Shown: one piece after another, positions 18,009-26,896 of the stretch
How the letters are laid out: each line of letters opens with the position of its first letter
Position numbering within the stretch: position 1 is the stretch's first letter
Origin: Oceanobacillus indicireducens
Lineage (GTDB): Bacteria > Bacillota > Bacilli > Bacillales > Amphibacillaceae
Assembly (NCBI RefSeq): GCF_014647195.1
Contig: NZ_BMOS01000027.1
Coordinates: forward strand, 1 to 44,092
Direction: 5' to 3'
Length of the DNA: 44,092 bases
Notes under the pieces: model-generated
Database searches by the model: none
The model's input: only the letters and a program-made list of their open reading frames with translations
What the model was told of the DNA's origin: nothing
Translations under genes and position numbers: made by a program

Positions 18009-18608
18009 CTACCTCCTTTTAAACGTGGCATACTTTAAGCCCTTTTTTAATATATCTCTTATTGTACTATAAATTGGATATAATTTGTGTAAAAATTTAA
18101 TAAGATTTTCAGGGATAATGGGTTTAAGTAGCTTTCCGATTAATAAGAACGGAAATAGGATAACTTTCAATAGAATTGCCAGTATCTTTACTATCATATT
18201 TAAAAGAAATAGGATGATGCTAGCACATAGAAGAAATATCCACTTAAGCGGTGTGACAATAAGAATGAAGAATACTTGTTTGAAAAACTTAAAAACCGCA
18301 CGAAATACCGAAATCAATCGTTCCAGCCCCCGCCGGTAGACAGTTTTCAATAAGGCTTGATAAAATGAAAAACCTAACAGACAAGCTAAAAATATATAAA
18401 AGCGAATTTCCCCTGAATTGACGAGAAATAAAAGGTAGAAAACAATAAGAGTCTGTAAAAGCCAAAAGCCAATTTCAAAAGAATAGCTGATGATTGGTCG
18501 CTTTTTCCAATGAACGGAAATACGCCGGAACGTGTCCTGGGCAAGCCCTAAGTAAATTCCACTTAGCACCATAACAGCCATTGTCGTAAATTGCACGGAG
18601 AGCGTCAT
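18009..18608 (-). CDS. yabQ: Spore cortex protein YabQ
   Basis: Polytopic membrane protein required for cortex formation in B. subtilis, made in the mother cell. 199 residues with about five hydrophobic segments: 9-26, 43-62, 70-85, 108-130 and 130-155. The N-terminal TLSVQFTTMAVMVLSGIYLGLAQD-like start is typical. The start ATG overlaps the yabP stop by 4 bases, so the two are translationally coupled. No enzymatic motif. Confidence 0.92.
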   Translation of the reverse strand: MTLSVQFTTMAVMVLSGIYLGLAQDTFRRISVHWKKRPIISYSFEIGFWLLQTLIVFYLLFLVNSGEIRFYIFLACLLGFSFYQALLKTVYRRGLERLISVFRAVFKFFKQVFFILIVTPLKWIFLLCASIILFLLNMIVKILAILLKVILFPFLLIGKLLKPIIPENLIKFLHKLYPIYSTIRDILKKGLKYATFKRR

Positions 18609-18910
18609 CGGAATAACTTGCTAAGGAATCCCTTAGCTTTCTCCCCGCTTGCTTCATCAATATAAGAAAACTCATAAATTTTTCCTTTTATCGTTACATT
18701 GCCAGCATTGACATCAAGGTTTTTCAACTGAAGGTTTTGTCCGCGGATGATGAGATAGCCTTGCACGGTTTCTAACAGAAATTCTTCATTATCAAAGCTA
18801 TCGACTTCCTTGACGCCACTTATTTCAAGCGTTTTGCGGTTCACGAGTCTTACCTGATGGTCTAAATCTGTCCGATTATTATTAGATGGATAATTCCCTA
18901 AGTCATTCAT
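18605..18910 (-). CDS. yabP: Sporulation protein YabP
   Basis: Mother-cell protein essential for sporulation, YabP/YqfC family. 101 residues, beta-rich, with the family region from HQVRLVNRKTLEISGVKEVDSFD to VTIKGKIYEFSYIDEA. AGGAGG lies 7 bases before the ATG but is masked in longer transcripts by a hairpin (18918-18948). Forms an operon with yabQ. Function of the family is not known at the molecular level. Confidence 0.93.
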   Translation of the reverse strand: MNDLGNYPSNNNRTDLDHQVRLVNRKTLEISGVKEVDSFDNEEFLLETVQGYLIIRGQNLQLKNLDVNAGNVTIKGKIYEFSYIDEASGEKAKGFLSKLFR

Positions 18911-18917
18911 AATAAAA

Positions 18918-18948
18918 CCTCCTTCTCATTGTAATTTATGAGAGGAGG
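18918..18948 (-). promoter_or_regulatory. yabP: Hairpin masking the yabP ribosome site, with sporulation-type -10 in its loop
   Basis: In the minus-strand RNA CCUCCU (18943-18948) pairs with the yabP Shine-Dalgarno AGGAGG (18918-18923), and CUCAU (18938-18942) with AUGAG (18925-18929), with one bulged A. The loop and left arm contain CATAAATT (18933-18940), close to the mother-cell sigma-E -10 consensus. A transcript starting there would lack the masking arm. The -35 is not clear. Confidence 0.55.
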
Positions 18949-18962
18949 GACAAGTATAGAAC

Positions 18963-19217
18963 TTATATTTTTTCTTCTTTTACGACGGTATATAATGTTT
19001 CAGCTTCGCCTTTTCTTACCGTTTCCCTTGTATCGTTCACTTGGACAGTGACAAGCTTCTGTCCAAATTCGATCGTGAGGGTGTCACCAGGGGCGATCGT
19101 CGTTGATGCCTTCGCTTGGTTACCATTTACCGCAATCCTGCCTTGTTCAGCAACTTCTTTTGCAAGTGTCCGACGTTTTATCAACCGGGATACTTTTAAA
19201 AATTTATCTAAACGCAT
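18963..19217 (-). CDS. rqcP: Ribosome quality control protein RqcP (YabO), S4 domain
   Basis: Small S4-domain RNA-binding protein, homologue of Hsp15, that works with RqcH on stalled 50S subunits to add alanine tails. 84 residues; S4 motif MRLDKFLKVSRLIKRRTLAKEV and GRIAVNGNQAKAS (about 27-39) with conserved basic residues. It begins 2 bases after yabN, so probably co-transcribed and coupled with it. Order yabN-rqcP-yabP-yabQ-divIC is conserved in Bacillus. Confidence 0.94.
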   Translation of the reverse strand: MRLDKFLKVSRLIKRRTLAKEVAEQGRIAVNGNQAKASTTIAPGDTLTIEFGQKLVTVQVNDTRETVRKGEAETLYTVVKEEKI

Positions 19218-19219
19218 TG

Positions 19220-20665
19220 TTATTCCCTCTCCTTTGCTTCTTGCCAGTACGCTTCCATCTCGTCTAGCGTTGCTTCTTCCAATCTTTTCCCTTTTTCTTT
19301 GGTTCTTTGTTCCACATACGTAAATCTTGAAGTAAACTTCTGGTTCGTGCGATTCAAGGCAACTTCCGCATTAATCTGATAAAACCGCGTCAGATTAGCA
19401 ATGACAAATAGAACATCACCAAACTCATCCTCGATATCTTCACGTTTTCCACTTATAATCGCTTCTTCGACTTCCTTTATCTCTTCTTCAAGCTTGGCCC
19501 AAACGTCTTTTACCTCAGCCCAGTCGAAACCGACCTTCGCTGCCTTTTGCTGAATTTTCGCTGCTTTTGCAAGTGCTGGTAGATGCTTCGGAACTCCCGC
19601 CAGGACGGAATTCCTTTGTTTACCCTTTTCCTGTTCCTTCAGCGCATCCCAATTCGTAAGCACTTCATCTGCCGAATCAACTTGAACATCACCGAAAACA
19701 TGGGGATGACGATGAATCATCTTTTCAGTAGCCGACAGGATGACATCATCAATTGAAAAATATCCCGAATCTGTGCCAATTTGACTATGGAGGACGACAT
19801 GCATGAGAAGATCGCCGAGTTCCTCCGTAATATTCTCATCATCTTCTTGATCAATCGCATCAATCAGCTCGTATACTTCCTCAATTGTATGAGCTCGCAA
19901 AGATTCATGTGTCTGCTTCTGATCCCACGGGCAACCTCCAGGCCCACGCAGTGCAGCGATTACTTCCACAAGACGGGTAAAGCGGTGGGATAGTTGTTCA
20001 TGATTAATTGGCGGAACATAAACACTTGTCAGGTTATTAACCTCAATAGATCTGTCCAGATCTTCCAACCTGAGCTTCGTAAGTTTTTCTCGATCCGTCC
20101 CAGCCGCTTCCACAATCGTCACTTCATACTCAGGAGGTAAGTCTTCAAGCAAGCTAAGCTTTACTTCTGACGCAATGAAGGAATCATATACTTGGCAAAA
20201 GACGAGATGCTGTTCATAATTCAACTGTCTACGCTCAAAGCTCGTCCCGTCGACAAATTGAAATCCATCAATCGGATCAATTCCAAGCGAGGTAAATAGT
20301 GCATCCAGATAACTTTGTCCACCCAAAATTTCAACAGGGATCTCCTGTTGCTCCAATAGTAGTTGCACCGTTTGCTCGGCAAGCATCGGGTGCCCAGGAA
20401 CGGTATAAATGATCGAACCCTCTTTCGCCTCATCCAATAAATGGGCACTGATTTTCTCATAGACACCGGAAAAATCTGCCGTCTCCTCATAAACCTTGTC
20501 AAAGGAATGAAAATGGACTCCTTCCTGCTTTAAATCAGCAATAACAGGATGGTCCAACGTCCGTGTGTAGACAACTTTTTCAGTATTTACTAATTTTTTA
20601 TATACTCCTAACGGAAGCTGATTTAAATCACCAGCTCCAAGGCCAATTACTTCAATTTTGTTCAT
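19220..20665 (-). CDS. yabN: Tetrapyrrole methylase-like / MazG pyrophosphohydrolase fusion YabN
   Basis: Two-domain protein. Residues 1-220 resemble SAM-dependent tetrapyrrole methylases (IEVIGLGAGDLNQLPLG, YTVPGHPMLAEQTVQLL), but the role of this half is not known. Residues about 235-480 contain MazG NTP pyrophosphohydrolase with GGCPWDQKQTHESLR, EEVYELIDAID and EELGDLLMHVVLHS, and a second half-repeat (EDEFGDVLFVIANL), which cleaves nucleoside triphosphates and may clear non-canonical nucleotides. 481 residues. Overlaps the yabM stop by 4 bases. Confidence 0.94.
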   Translation of the reverse strand: MNKIEVIGLGAGDLNQLPLGVYKKLVNTEKVVYTRTLDHPVIADLKQEGVHFHSFDKVYEETADFSGVYEKISAHLLDEAKEGSIIYTVPGHPMLAEQTVQLLLEQQEIPVEILGGQSYLDALFTSLGIDPIDGFQFVDGTSFERRQLNYEQHLVFCQVYDSFIASEVKLSLLEDLPPEYEVTIVEAAGTDREKLTKLRLEDLDRSIEVNNLTSVYVPPINHEQLSHRFTRLVEVIAALRGPGGCPWDQKQTHESLRAHTIEEVYELIDAIDQEDDENITEELGDLLMHVVLHSQIGTDSGYFSIDDVILSATEKMIHRHPHVFGDVQVDSADEVLTNWDALKEQEKGKQRNSVLAGVPKHLPALAKAAKIQQKAAKVGFDWAEVKDVWAKLEEEIKEVEEAIISGKREDIEDEFGDVLFVIANLTRFYQINAEVALNRTNQKFTSRFTYVEQRTKEKGKRLEEATLDEMEAYWQEAKERE

Positions 20666-22245
20666 GGACTCTTCCTCTCCTTATAAATACGCATCCAAAC
20701 ATGCGACCATGGCAACATATTTATTTCCTCGGAAATAAATGTACGCCCGCGCAGTAAAATAAAAAGATAAATACATGCTCCCGTCCCAGCTACAAACCCA
20801 ACGTAAAGCAAGGAACCGAACCGCGAAAGCTCAGTCGGGACAAATAAATCGATAACAAAAATATATATAAGCATAGCAGAAACAGCAAGTAACAAGGTCG
20901 ACCAATTGATTTGCCTCATGAGTTTTAATGCCGGCAATTTCAGCTTCAACCCTATGTAGACGAGTAAAGAAAAGCATGCTAAACCTAGAATCGTAGCAAG
21001 TGCTGCTCCAGTTATTCCGAAAATTGGCACAAGTAGCCGATTCCCAAACCACTTCATAAAGATTGAAAGGATGATAAAAACAGCTGTCTGCTTTGTCCCG
21101 CCGAGTCCTTGTAAGATTGTCGCACAGGTTACTCCGATGGAACTGAGCAAGATCGCAATAACGAGAATCCGTAAATCATTTGTTCCTAGCGTATCCTGAT
21201 ACAATAACATATTTGCTTGAGGCATAATTGCAATTAGACCTGTAGTAGCGCCTACTGCTAAATAAAACCCAATCGCAATACTACTACGGATATGCTGATA
21301 AAATGCAGCTTTCGCGTCTTGTAATTTCTGTTGTGAAACAGATGGAATCATCGCTAGCGCAAACGACGAACCAAGCACAGTCCCTAACTGAATGAGCGGC
21401 TGGCCCCGATCGAGCACCCCTTTCGCCTCCATTGCCTTAGTCTGCGAGAGTCCATATTCCTGTAAACCGGAAACGAGCGTGAACGCATCAGCAAACTGAA
21501 ACAGAAGAAGCACCATATGATTGAGCGAAGCAACAAGGCCGAACAGGAGCAATGTCTGAATATAATAACGCCATGGGATTACTGCTTTCTGCAGCTGAAC
21601 GCTTTGTTCCGACTTGCGAATAAACATAGTTAATAAAAGAATAGCCGCAAGACCGCCACCAATACTTGCAATTGCCGCCCCTTCCCCAATCCGGTAAAGG
21701 TCTGCTCCTGTGAAGCTAACGTAAATCGCAACGGCAATAATTAACAATACGCGAAAGAGCTGTTCCCCCATTTGCGAATAAGCGGTTGGCTTCATATTCC
21801 CATTTCCCTGAAACACCCCACGGAGCAAAGAAGTAAAAGGGATAAGCAATAAACTCAAGGCTACAAGCTGATAGGCCCGTGTTAAACGAGGATCTCCAAT
21901 CCAACTTGCTAAACTACCAGCAGAAACAAATAGCAACACGGCTAGTGTTCCTACTACAAGGAGCAGAATAAGAAAGATCGGGAAATAAAAATTAGCAGTC
22001 GTCTGGGTGTGACCCTTTTCTTTTGACTCCGCTGTCAATTTCGATATTGCAGATGGGAAACCATATAACGCAAGAATCATCCCCATCCCAAGCAATGGGT
22101 ACACTTGCTGATAAATATAAAATCCGATATCACCTGTAAGATTCTGGAGCGGAATCCGGTATCCGGCACTCAGCACTTTACTGATCAACCCAGCAATTGT
22201 TAAAAGCAAAGCCCCCCGCAGCCAACCTTTACGATCACTACTCAT
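20662..22245 (-). CDS. yabM: Polysaccharide/lipid flippase-type membrane protein YabM (SpoVB/MurJ superfamily)
   Basis: Member of the MOP superfamily that includes lipid II flippases; 527 residues with about 14 membrane segments spread over the whole length. The N-terminal GALLLTIAGLISKVLSAGYRI and LTGDIGFYIYQQVYPLL motif is typical of SpoVB/YabM proteins. The open frame continues 8 codons upstream, but AAGGGA lies 10 bases before the ATG at 22245 and would be inside the longer version. The substrate is unknown. An extended -10 promoter is present at 22281-22289. Confidence 0.9.
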   Translation of the reverse strand: MSSDRKGWLRGALLLTIAGLISKVLSAGYRIPLQNLTGDIGFYIYQQVYPLLGMGMILALYGFPSAISKLTAESKEKGHTQTTANFYFPIFLILLLVVGTLAVLLFVSAGSLASWIGDPRLTRAYQLVALSLLLIPFTSLLRGVFQGNGNMKPTAYSQMGEQLFRVLLIIAVAIYVSFTGADLYRIGEGAAIASIGGGLAAILLLTMFIRKSEQSVQLQKAVIPWRYYIQTLLLFGLVASLNHMVLLLFQFADAFTLVSGLQEYGLSQTKAMEAKGVLDRGQPLIQLGTVLGSSFALAMIPSVSQQKLQDAKAAFYQHIRSSIAIGFYLAVGATTGLIAIMPQANMLLYQDTLGTNDLRILVIAILLSSIGVTCATILQGLGGTKQTAVFIILSIFMKWFGNRLLVPIFGITGAALATILGLACFSLLVYIGLKLKLPALKLMRQINWSTLLLAVSAMLIYIFVIDLFVPTELSRFGSLLYVGFVAGTGACIYLFILLRGRTFISEEINMLPWSHVWMRIYKERKSP

Positions 22246-22280
22246 TAAAAAACGTCCCTTACAATACATAATTTGAGTCC

Positions 22281-22289
22281 ATTATACCA
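22281..22289 (-). promoter_or_regulatory. Extended -10 promoter of yabM operon
   Basis: TGGTATAAT on the minus strand, a perfect TGnTATAAT, with no good -35. It lies 36 bases before the yabM start and just after the spoVT terminator, so it could start a yabM-yabN-rqcP transcript. Confidence 0.55.
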
Positions 22290-22292
22290 CTT

Positions 22293-22337
22293 AAAACACA
22301 AAAATGAGCCATCCAAGGATACCCCTGAATGACTCAT
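22293..22337 (-). terminator. Terminator of spoVT
   Basis: On the minus strand ATGAGTCATTC (22327-22337) pairs with GGATGGCTCAT (22304-22314), eleven pairs with two G-U, followed by TTTTGTGTTTT. It begins 9 bases after the spoVT stop codon. Confidence 0.85.
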
Positions 22338-22346
22338 TCCATCATG

Positions 22347-22883
22347 TTACTCCATTTGCTTTCCTAAAAATACCGCCGCCGTTTCGGTTACTTTCGCTTC
22401 TACATCGGTCAGTTTATCTCCCTCTGTCGAAAACAGGAATACACAACCAATCGGGTCGCCATTGGCGATGATCGGGCTCAGGCAATAGGAATCGAGTTCC
22501 ATTTCCTTGCCTTCTAGCAGCTCGATTGTTTCTTTATCGGTTTTAAGTAGCTGGGTGCGATTTTCAATTGCTTTCGTCACATCTGAACCAATCATTTTAT
22601 TTAAATAGTCCTTTTTCGATTCACCAGCAACCGCAATGACATCATCACGATCACAAATTAACACCGGTATTTTCAATGAATCAAATAGAGACTCTGCATA
22701 TTCCTGCGCGAAATGTCCCAGTTCGCTAATAGGCGAATATTTCTTCAAAATTACTTCTCCATCTCGATCGACGAAAATTTCAAGAGGGTCTCCTTCTCGA
22801 ATGCGTAATGTACGCCTTATTTCTTTAGGTATAACAACTCTGCCTAAATCATCGATCCGTCGTACAATTCCTGTCGCTTTCAT
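22347..22883 (-). CDS. spoVT: Stage V sporulation protein T, forespore transcription regulator
   Basis: AbrB-type regulator that modulates sigma-G genes in the forespore. 178 residues: N-terminal swapped-hairpin DNA-binding domain (1-50, MKATGIVRRIDDLGRVVIPK, EIRRTLRIREGDPLEIF) and C-terminal GAF-like domain (about 56-178). It is preceded by a near-perfect sigma-G promoter (22955-22983), matching the known control in B. subtilis, and followed by a strong terminator, so it is a single-gene unit. Confidence 0.97.
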   Translation of the reverse strand: MKATGIVRRIDDLGRVVIPKEIRRTLRIREGDPLEIFVDRDGEVILKKYSPISELGHFAQEYAESLFDSLKIPVLICDRDDVIAVAGESKKDYLNKMIGSDVTKAIENRTQLLKTDKETIELLEGKEMELDSYCLSPIIANGDPIGCVFLFSTEGDKLTDVEAKVTETAAVFLGKQME

Positions 22884-22954
22884 ACCATGCCTGCCTCACT
22901 TTCAACTAAAGATTACAATTCTTAAGAAGTTGTAAATATCACCAGTGTTGATGT

Positions 22955-22983
22955 TAGTATGAGGCAACATGGGATAAATATAC
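22955..22983 (-). promoter_or_regulatory. Sigma-G promoter of spoVT
   Basis: On the minus strand GTATA (22979-22983), exactly 17 bases, CATACTA (22955-22961). Both match the forespore sigma-G consensus (GHATR, CATWHTA). It lies about 70 bases before the spoVT ATG. Confidence 0.8.
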
Positions 22984-22997
22984 ATGATGAGAAAAGT

Positions 22998-25900
22998 TTA
23001 GGATTCGCGGTTTACTTCTGCCAAGTTTTTAATTAATTCTTCTGCAACTTTATACCGCTCATGCGCTGTATCCCGCTGCCATGTAACGATTATTTTAAGC
23101 TTTGTATTTTCCGTTCCAAGTTGGACATTGCGGCCGAATCGGTTCGCGAGTTCAAAGAGCTTCGCACCATCAACCATTTGGCTCCGTTCTTCTTCCAGCA
23201 ATAATTCAAGTTTTTTATTCTTCTCGGTTATAAATTCAACGCGTTCTTTACGGCCGTACAACCGGAGCTTCGACACGGTGAATAAATGTTCCACTTCTTC
23301 CGGATAATCGCCAAATCGATCAATGAGCTCATCTTGAAGATCGGAAATATCCGTTTCCGATTCAATCGTCTGGAATAATTTATAAATATCAATCTTCTGC
23401 TTGCCGTCTGGAATATATGATTCCGGAATATAGGCATCTATTTTCAAGGAAATCTCTGGGTCAAACGGCATAATATCCTCGATTTCTTTGCCTTTTTTCC
23501 GTGCATCGATTGCGTCCTTCAGCATCTTCGAATAAAGATCATACCCGACAGAATCGATAAAGCCATGCTGCTGGGAACCAAGGAGATTTCCCGCACCACG
23601 AATCGATAAGTCACGCATCGCAATCTTAAACCCTGAACCAAGCTCGGTGAATTCCTTGATCGCTTGTAACCGTTTCTCCGCTACTTCGCTTAAGATCTTG
23701 TCTTTCCGATAAGTGAAATACGCATAAGCGACCCGGTTCGAACGACCGACACGTCCTCTTAGCTGATAAAGCTGACTTAGTCCCATTCGGTCTGCGTCAT
23801 TTACAATGAGTGTGTTCACATTCGGGATATCGACCCCTGTTTCAATGATCGTCGTACTTACCAAAACGTCAAATTCCCCTTCAAGGAAGCTTAAGATCAC
23901 ATTTTCAAGCTCAGACTCGTTCATCTGTCCATGGGCGACTCCAACCCGCACTCCGTCAACAAGCATACCAACGTCACGGGCGACCTTATCGATATTCTCG
24001 ACACGGTTATAAAGGAAAAAGACTTGCCCACCACGGGCCATCTCCCGTTCAATTGCTTCCCGTACAAGTATTGGATTATATTCCATCACGTACGTCTGAA
24101 TTGGGAAACGATTCTCTGGTGGTGTTTCAATAACAGAAAGATCACGCACACCAAGCATTGACATATGAAGCGTACGCGGGATTGGTGTTGCTGTTAATGT
24201 TAGGACATCGACATTCGTCTTAATCTGTTTAATCTTCTCCTTATGCTTCACACCGAAACGTTGTTCTTCGTCTACGATGAGTAAGCCTAAATCAAAGTAT
24301 TCAACGTCTTTTGATAACAAACGGTGGGTACCGACGACAATATCGACGGTTCCTTTCTTCAAGCCTTTCAACGTCTCAGTCTGTTGCTTTCTAGTCCGGA
24401 AACGACTAAGTATTCCAATATTTACAGGATAATCCTGGAACCGTTCACGAATCGTTTCATAATGCTGCTGGGCCAAAATTGTTGTTGGAACAAGGAAAGC
24501 GACTTGTTTTCCGTCCATGATTGCTTTGAAAGCAGCCCGAATTGCCACTTCTGTCTTCCCGTAGCCAACATCCCCGCAAAGCAAGCGGTCCATTGGACGT
24601 TGCTTCTCCATATCCTCTTTAATTTCCGCAATACAGCGGAGTTGATCTTCTGTTTCTTGATAGGGGAAGGCTGCTTCGAATTCTCGTTGCATTTCAGTAT
24701 CTGGGGAAAATGCATGCCCTTTCCGCGATTCCCGCTCTGCATAAAGTTTAATAAGATCATCCGCAATATCCTCAACGGAAGACTGGACGCGACGTTTTAC
24801 TTTCGTCCACTCTGACCCGCCAAGTTTATAAAGCTTCGGTTCCTTCCCTTCTGAACCGACAAATTTCTGAACGAGATCAATCTGATCAATCGGGACGAAT
24901 AACTTATCATCTCCAGAGTAATGGATAAGCATGTAATCATTATGCATCCCATTCATTTCCAGTGTTTCAATCCCTATATATTTCCCTACACCATGGTTCG
25001 CATGGACGACATAATCCCCGACATTTAATTCCTGATAACTCTTGATGCGCTCCGCATTGGAAATTTTTTGGCTCTTCGGTTTCCGTTTCGTCTGTTTTTT
25101 GAAAAGTTCATTTTCCGTAATCACGACTAGCTTATGCATCGGAAGTTCAATCCCGCTCGATAAGCTCCCTGTAACAATGGTCGGCTTCGTTACCGGAAGC
25201 TGCAACTCCTTCGCAACGACTGATTCAATTTGATAATCTTCTAAAATTGATTGGATCTTTCCAGCTCGTTCCGCGTTCGGTGCTAGAATTAAGACAGATA
25301 CGCCACCTTTTTCCCAGCGTTCAAGTTCACCTTTAAATAAAGGCATCTGTCCGTGGAATTCCTGCATTGCCCGGGATGAGAGATTAATAATATTCTCTGG
25401 TTGTGTATTCGGGATATGTCGGAGGAAAACAGACATATATATGCGCTGTTGCTTCATCTTCTCCATTACGGTCTGCCAATCAAAGGAAAAATGGCTGTCT
25501 TTCACCATTCGGTTTGATTCAAGTAAGCTGCTATACCACTCGGCCTCCTCTGTATCAAGGTTCGTAGCCGTTTCTTGAATTCTTCCCATTTCCTCTAAAA
25601 TAAGCAGACCGTCACTCGGAAGATAATCTAGTAAACTCTTAGGATCCTCATAGAAAAATCCAATATACTTATGCATCTCCTGAAAGCGTTCCATGTTCTT
25701 GAGTCGGCTAATATCATACTCGACCGTTTCAAGCAGCTCTTCCTTCGCTTCTTTCGATGTTTTATTCTTGAGACTTTCAGCGAGCGCCTTTTCAATTCGT
25801 GCAGCAGCGGCAAGAAGGTCTTCTTGCGTGAGAAGAAGCTCGGTTGCCGGACCGATTGTAATTTCTTCAGTCCGTTCGAGAGACCGTTGTGTATCCGCAT

Positions 25901-26525
25901 CGAAAAAGCGGATTGAATCAATTTCCACATCAAATAATTCAATCCGGACTGGATGTTCCTCTGTTAGCGGATAAATATCAATAATTCCGCCGCGTTGGCT
26001 GAATTCTCCCGGTGCCGTTACCATCTGCGCTCGTTCGTAGCCCATCTCGACTAAAAAGGAGAAATAAGCTTCTACATCTATTTCTTCACCCTCTTTAAAA
26101 TGGAGCTGATATTTCAACCATTCACTAGGATGTGGCAGCATCCGTTTCAGGCCTGCAATCGGGGCAATTAAAATATCTGCCTTTCCCGCAGTCCAGGCCG
26201 TAAGTGCTTCCAAACGCTGACTTCTCAATTCGGGGCTAGCTGTCGCAATTTCTGATGCGATCAGCTCGTTCACCGGGTATAGATGTACCCGTTCCTCCCC
26301 TACAAGCTCGGCTAAATCGTCATATAACTGCTCCGCCTGCAACAATTGATGCGTAACTAATAATACCGGTCGCTTCAACGACTCATTAATAGCTGAAACG
26401 AGCATACTCCTAGCGGGCCCAGTAAGACCCGCCACAAGCTGCTCCCTCATTCCATTCGATATTCCACTCATAATCGACTGGAAATCTTCTTTTTCCTGTA
26501 AAAACTGATATATTTCTTTGATCAT
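22998..26525 (-). CDS. mfd: Transcription-repair coupling factor Mfd
   Basis: Removes RNA polymerase stalled at DNA lesions and recruits UvrA. 1175 residues, full length. Domain order: UvrB-like N-terminal region (about 1-350), RNA-polymerase-interacting domain (about 490-560, LNVGDYVVHANHGVGKYIG), RecG-type helicase with Walker A LLCGDVGYGKTEVA (about 640-650), DEEQ box LLIVDEEQRFGVKH, TATPIPRTL, and the TRG motif region GRVGRSNRVAYAYF, and the C-terminal D7 domain. Start at ATG 26525 has AGGTAGAGTGG upstream as a modest ribosome site. The fin terminator precedes it by about 30 bases. Confidence 0.97.
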   Translation of the reverse strand: MIKEIYQFLQEKEDFQSIMSGISNGMREQLVAGLTGPARSMLVSAINESLKRPVLLVTHQLLQAEQLYDDLAELVGEERVHLYPVNELIASEIATASPELRSQRLEALTAWTAGKADILIAPIAGLKRMLPHPSEWLKYQLHFKEGEEIDVEAYFSFLVEMGYERAQMVTAPGEFSQRGGIIDIYPLTEEHPVRIELFDVEIDSIRFFDADTQRSLERTEEITIGPATELLLTQEDLLAAAARIEKALAESLKNKTSKEAKEELLETVEYDISRLKNMERFQEMHKYIGFFYEDPKSLLDYLPSDGLLILEEMGRIQETATNLDTEEAEWYSSLLESNRMVKDSHFSFDWQTVMEKMKQQRIYMSVFLRHIPNTQPENIINLSSRAMQEFHGQMPLFKGELERWEKGGVSVLILAPNAERAGKIQSILEDYQIESVVAKELQLPVTKPTIVTGSLSSGIELPMHKLVVITENELFKKQTKRKPKSQKISNAERIKSYQELNVGDYVVHANHGVGKYIGIETLEMNGMHNDYMLIHYSGDDKLFVPIDQIDLVQKFVGSEGKEPKLYKLGGSEWTKVKRRVQSSVEDIADDLIKLYAERESRKGHAFSPDTEMQREFEAAFPYQETEDQLRCIAEIKEDMEKQRPMDRLLCGDVGYGKTEVAIRAAFKAIMDGKQVAFLVPTTILAQQHYETIRERFQDYPVNIGILSRFRTRKQQTETLKGLKKGTVDIVVGTHRLLSKDVEYFDLGLLIVDEEQRFGVKHKEKIKQIKTNVDVLTLTATPIPRTLHMSMLGVRDLSVIETPPENRFPIQTYVMEYNPILVREAIEREMARGGQVFFLYNRVENIDKVARDVGMLVDGVRVGVAHGQMNESELENVILSFLEGEFDVLVSTTIIETGVDIPNVNTLIVNDADRMGLSQLYQLRGRVGRSNRVAYAYFTYRKDKILSEVAEKRLQAIKEFTELGSGFKIAMRDLSIRGAGNLLGSQQHGFIDSVGYDLYSKMLKDAIDARKKGKEIEDIMPFDPEISLKIDAYIPESYIPDGKQKIDIYKLFQTIESETDISDLQDELIDRFGDYPEEVEHLFTVSKLRLYGRKERVEFITEKNKKLELLLEEERSQMVDGAKLFELANRFGRNVQLGTENTKLKIIVTWQRDTAHERYKVAEELIKNLAEVNRES

Positions 26526-26556
26526 TATACCACTCTACCTATTTCAAAATAAATGC

Positions 26557-26583
26557 AAAAAACGCTTTGGTCCGTACCAAAGC
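26557..26583 (-). terminator. Terminator of fin
   Basis: On the minus strand GCTTTGGT (26576-26583) and ACCAAAGC (26564-26571) form eight perfect pairs with a 4-base loop, followed by GTTTTTTG. It lies 9 bases after the fin stop codon and just upstream of mfd. Confidence 0.85.
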
Positions 26584-26592
26584 CTGTTCAAC

Positions 26593-26823
26593 CTATTGTA
26601 TAAAATAATCGAGTTCATGATAATGAGGATGCTCCTGCAATGCAGCCTCACACGTATCACAAATCGCGTAAATCTTTATATCGCCATTTGCCTGATATTC
26701 CATCATTTCCTGTTTTTCCTTTGCTGTTAATCGATCAATTCCAAGTAGCGAGGCATCTAGAACTTGTTCCTCCAGTCTGCCAATCTCTTGGGTGCAATGT
26801 CTGCAATGATAGATAATTGCCAC
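26593..26823 (-). CDS. fin: Anti-sigma-F factor Fin (YabK)
   Basis: Small zinc-binding protein of the forespore that inhibits sigma-F and helps the switch to sigma-G in B. subtilis. 76 residues with two CxxC pairs, C7/C10 (HCRHC) and C55/C58 (CDTC), for zinc. The start is GTG, not ATG, with GAGGAGG 8 bases upstream. A sigma-F-like promoter precedes it (26853-26882), which would give negative feedback. Confidence 0.92.
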   Translation of the reverse strand: MAIIYHCRHCTQEIGRLEEQVLDASLLGIDRLTAKEKQEMMEYQANGDIKIYAICDTCEAALQEHPHYHELDYFIQ

Positions 26824-26852
26824 GTAAATCGCCTCCTCGGATATCTATACTA

Positions 26853-26882
26853 AAAGTGTATCCGAAAAAGCCCCGATTATAC
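26853..26882 (-). promoter_or_regulatory. fin: Candidate sigma-F promoter of fin
   Basis: On the minus strand GTATA (26878-26882) and GGATACACTTT (26853-26863), which fits the sigma-F -10 pattern GGnnAnAnT; the spacer is 14, one or two bases shorter than usual. The -10 is also the right arm of an inverted repeat, CGGATA with TATCCG (26838-26864). Confidence 0.5.
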
Positions 26883-26896
26883 GCGCCCACTCACAC

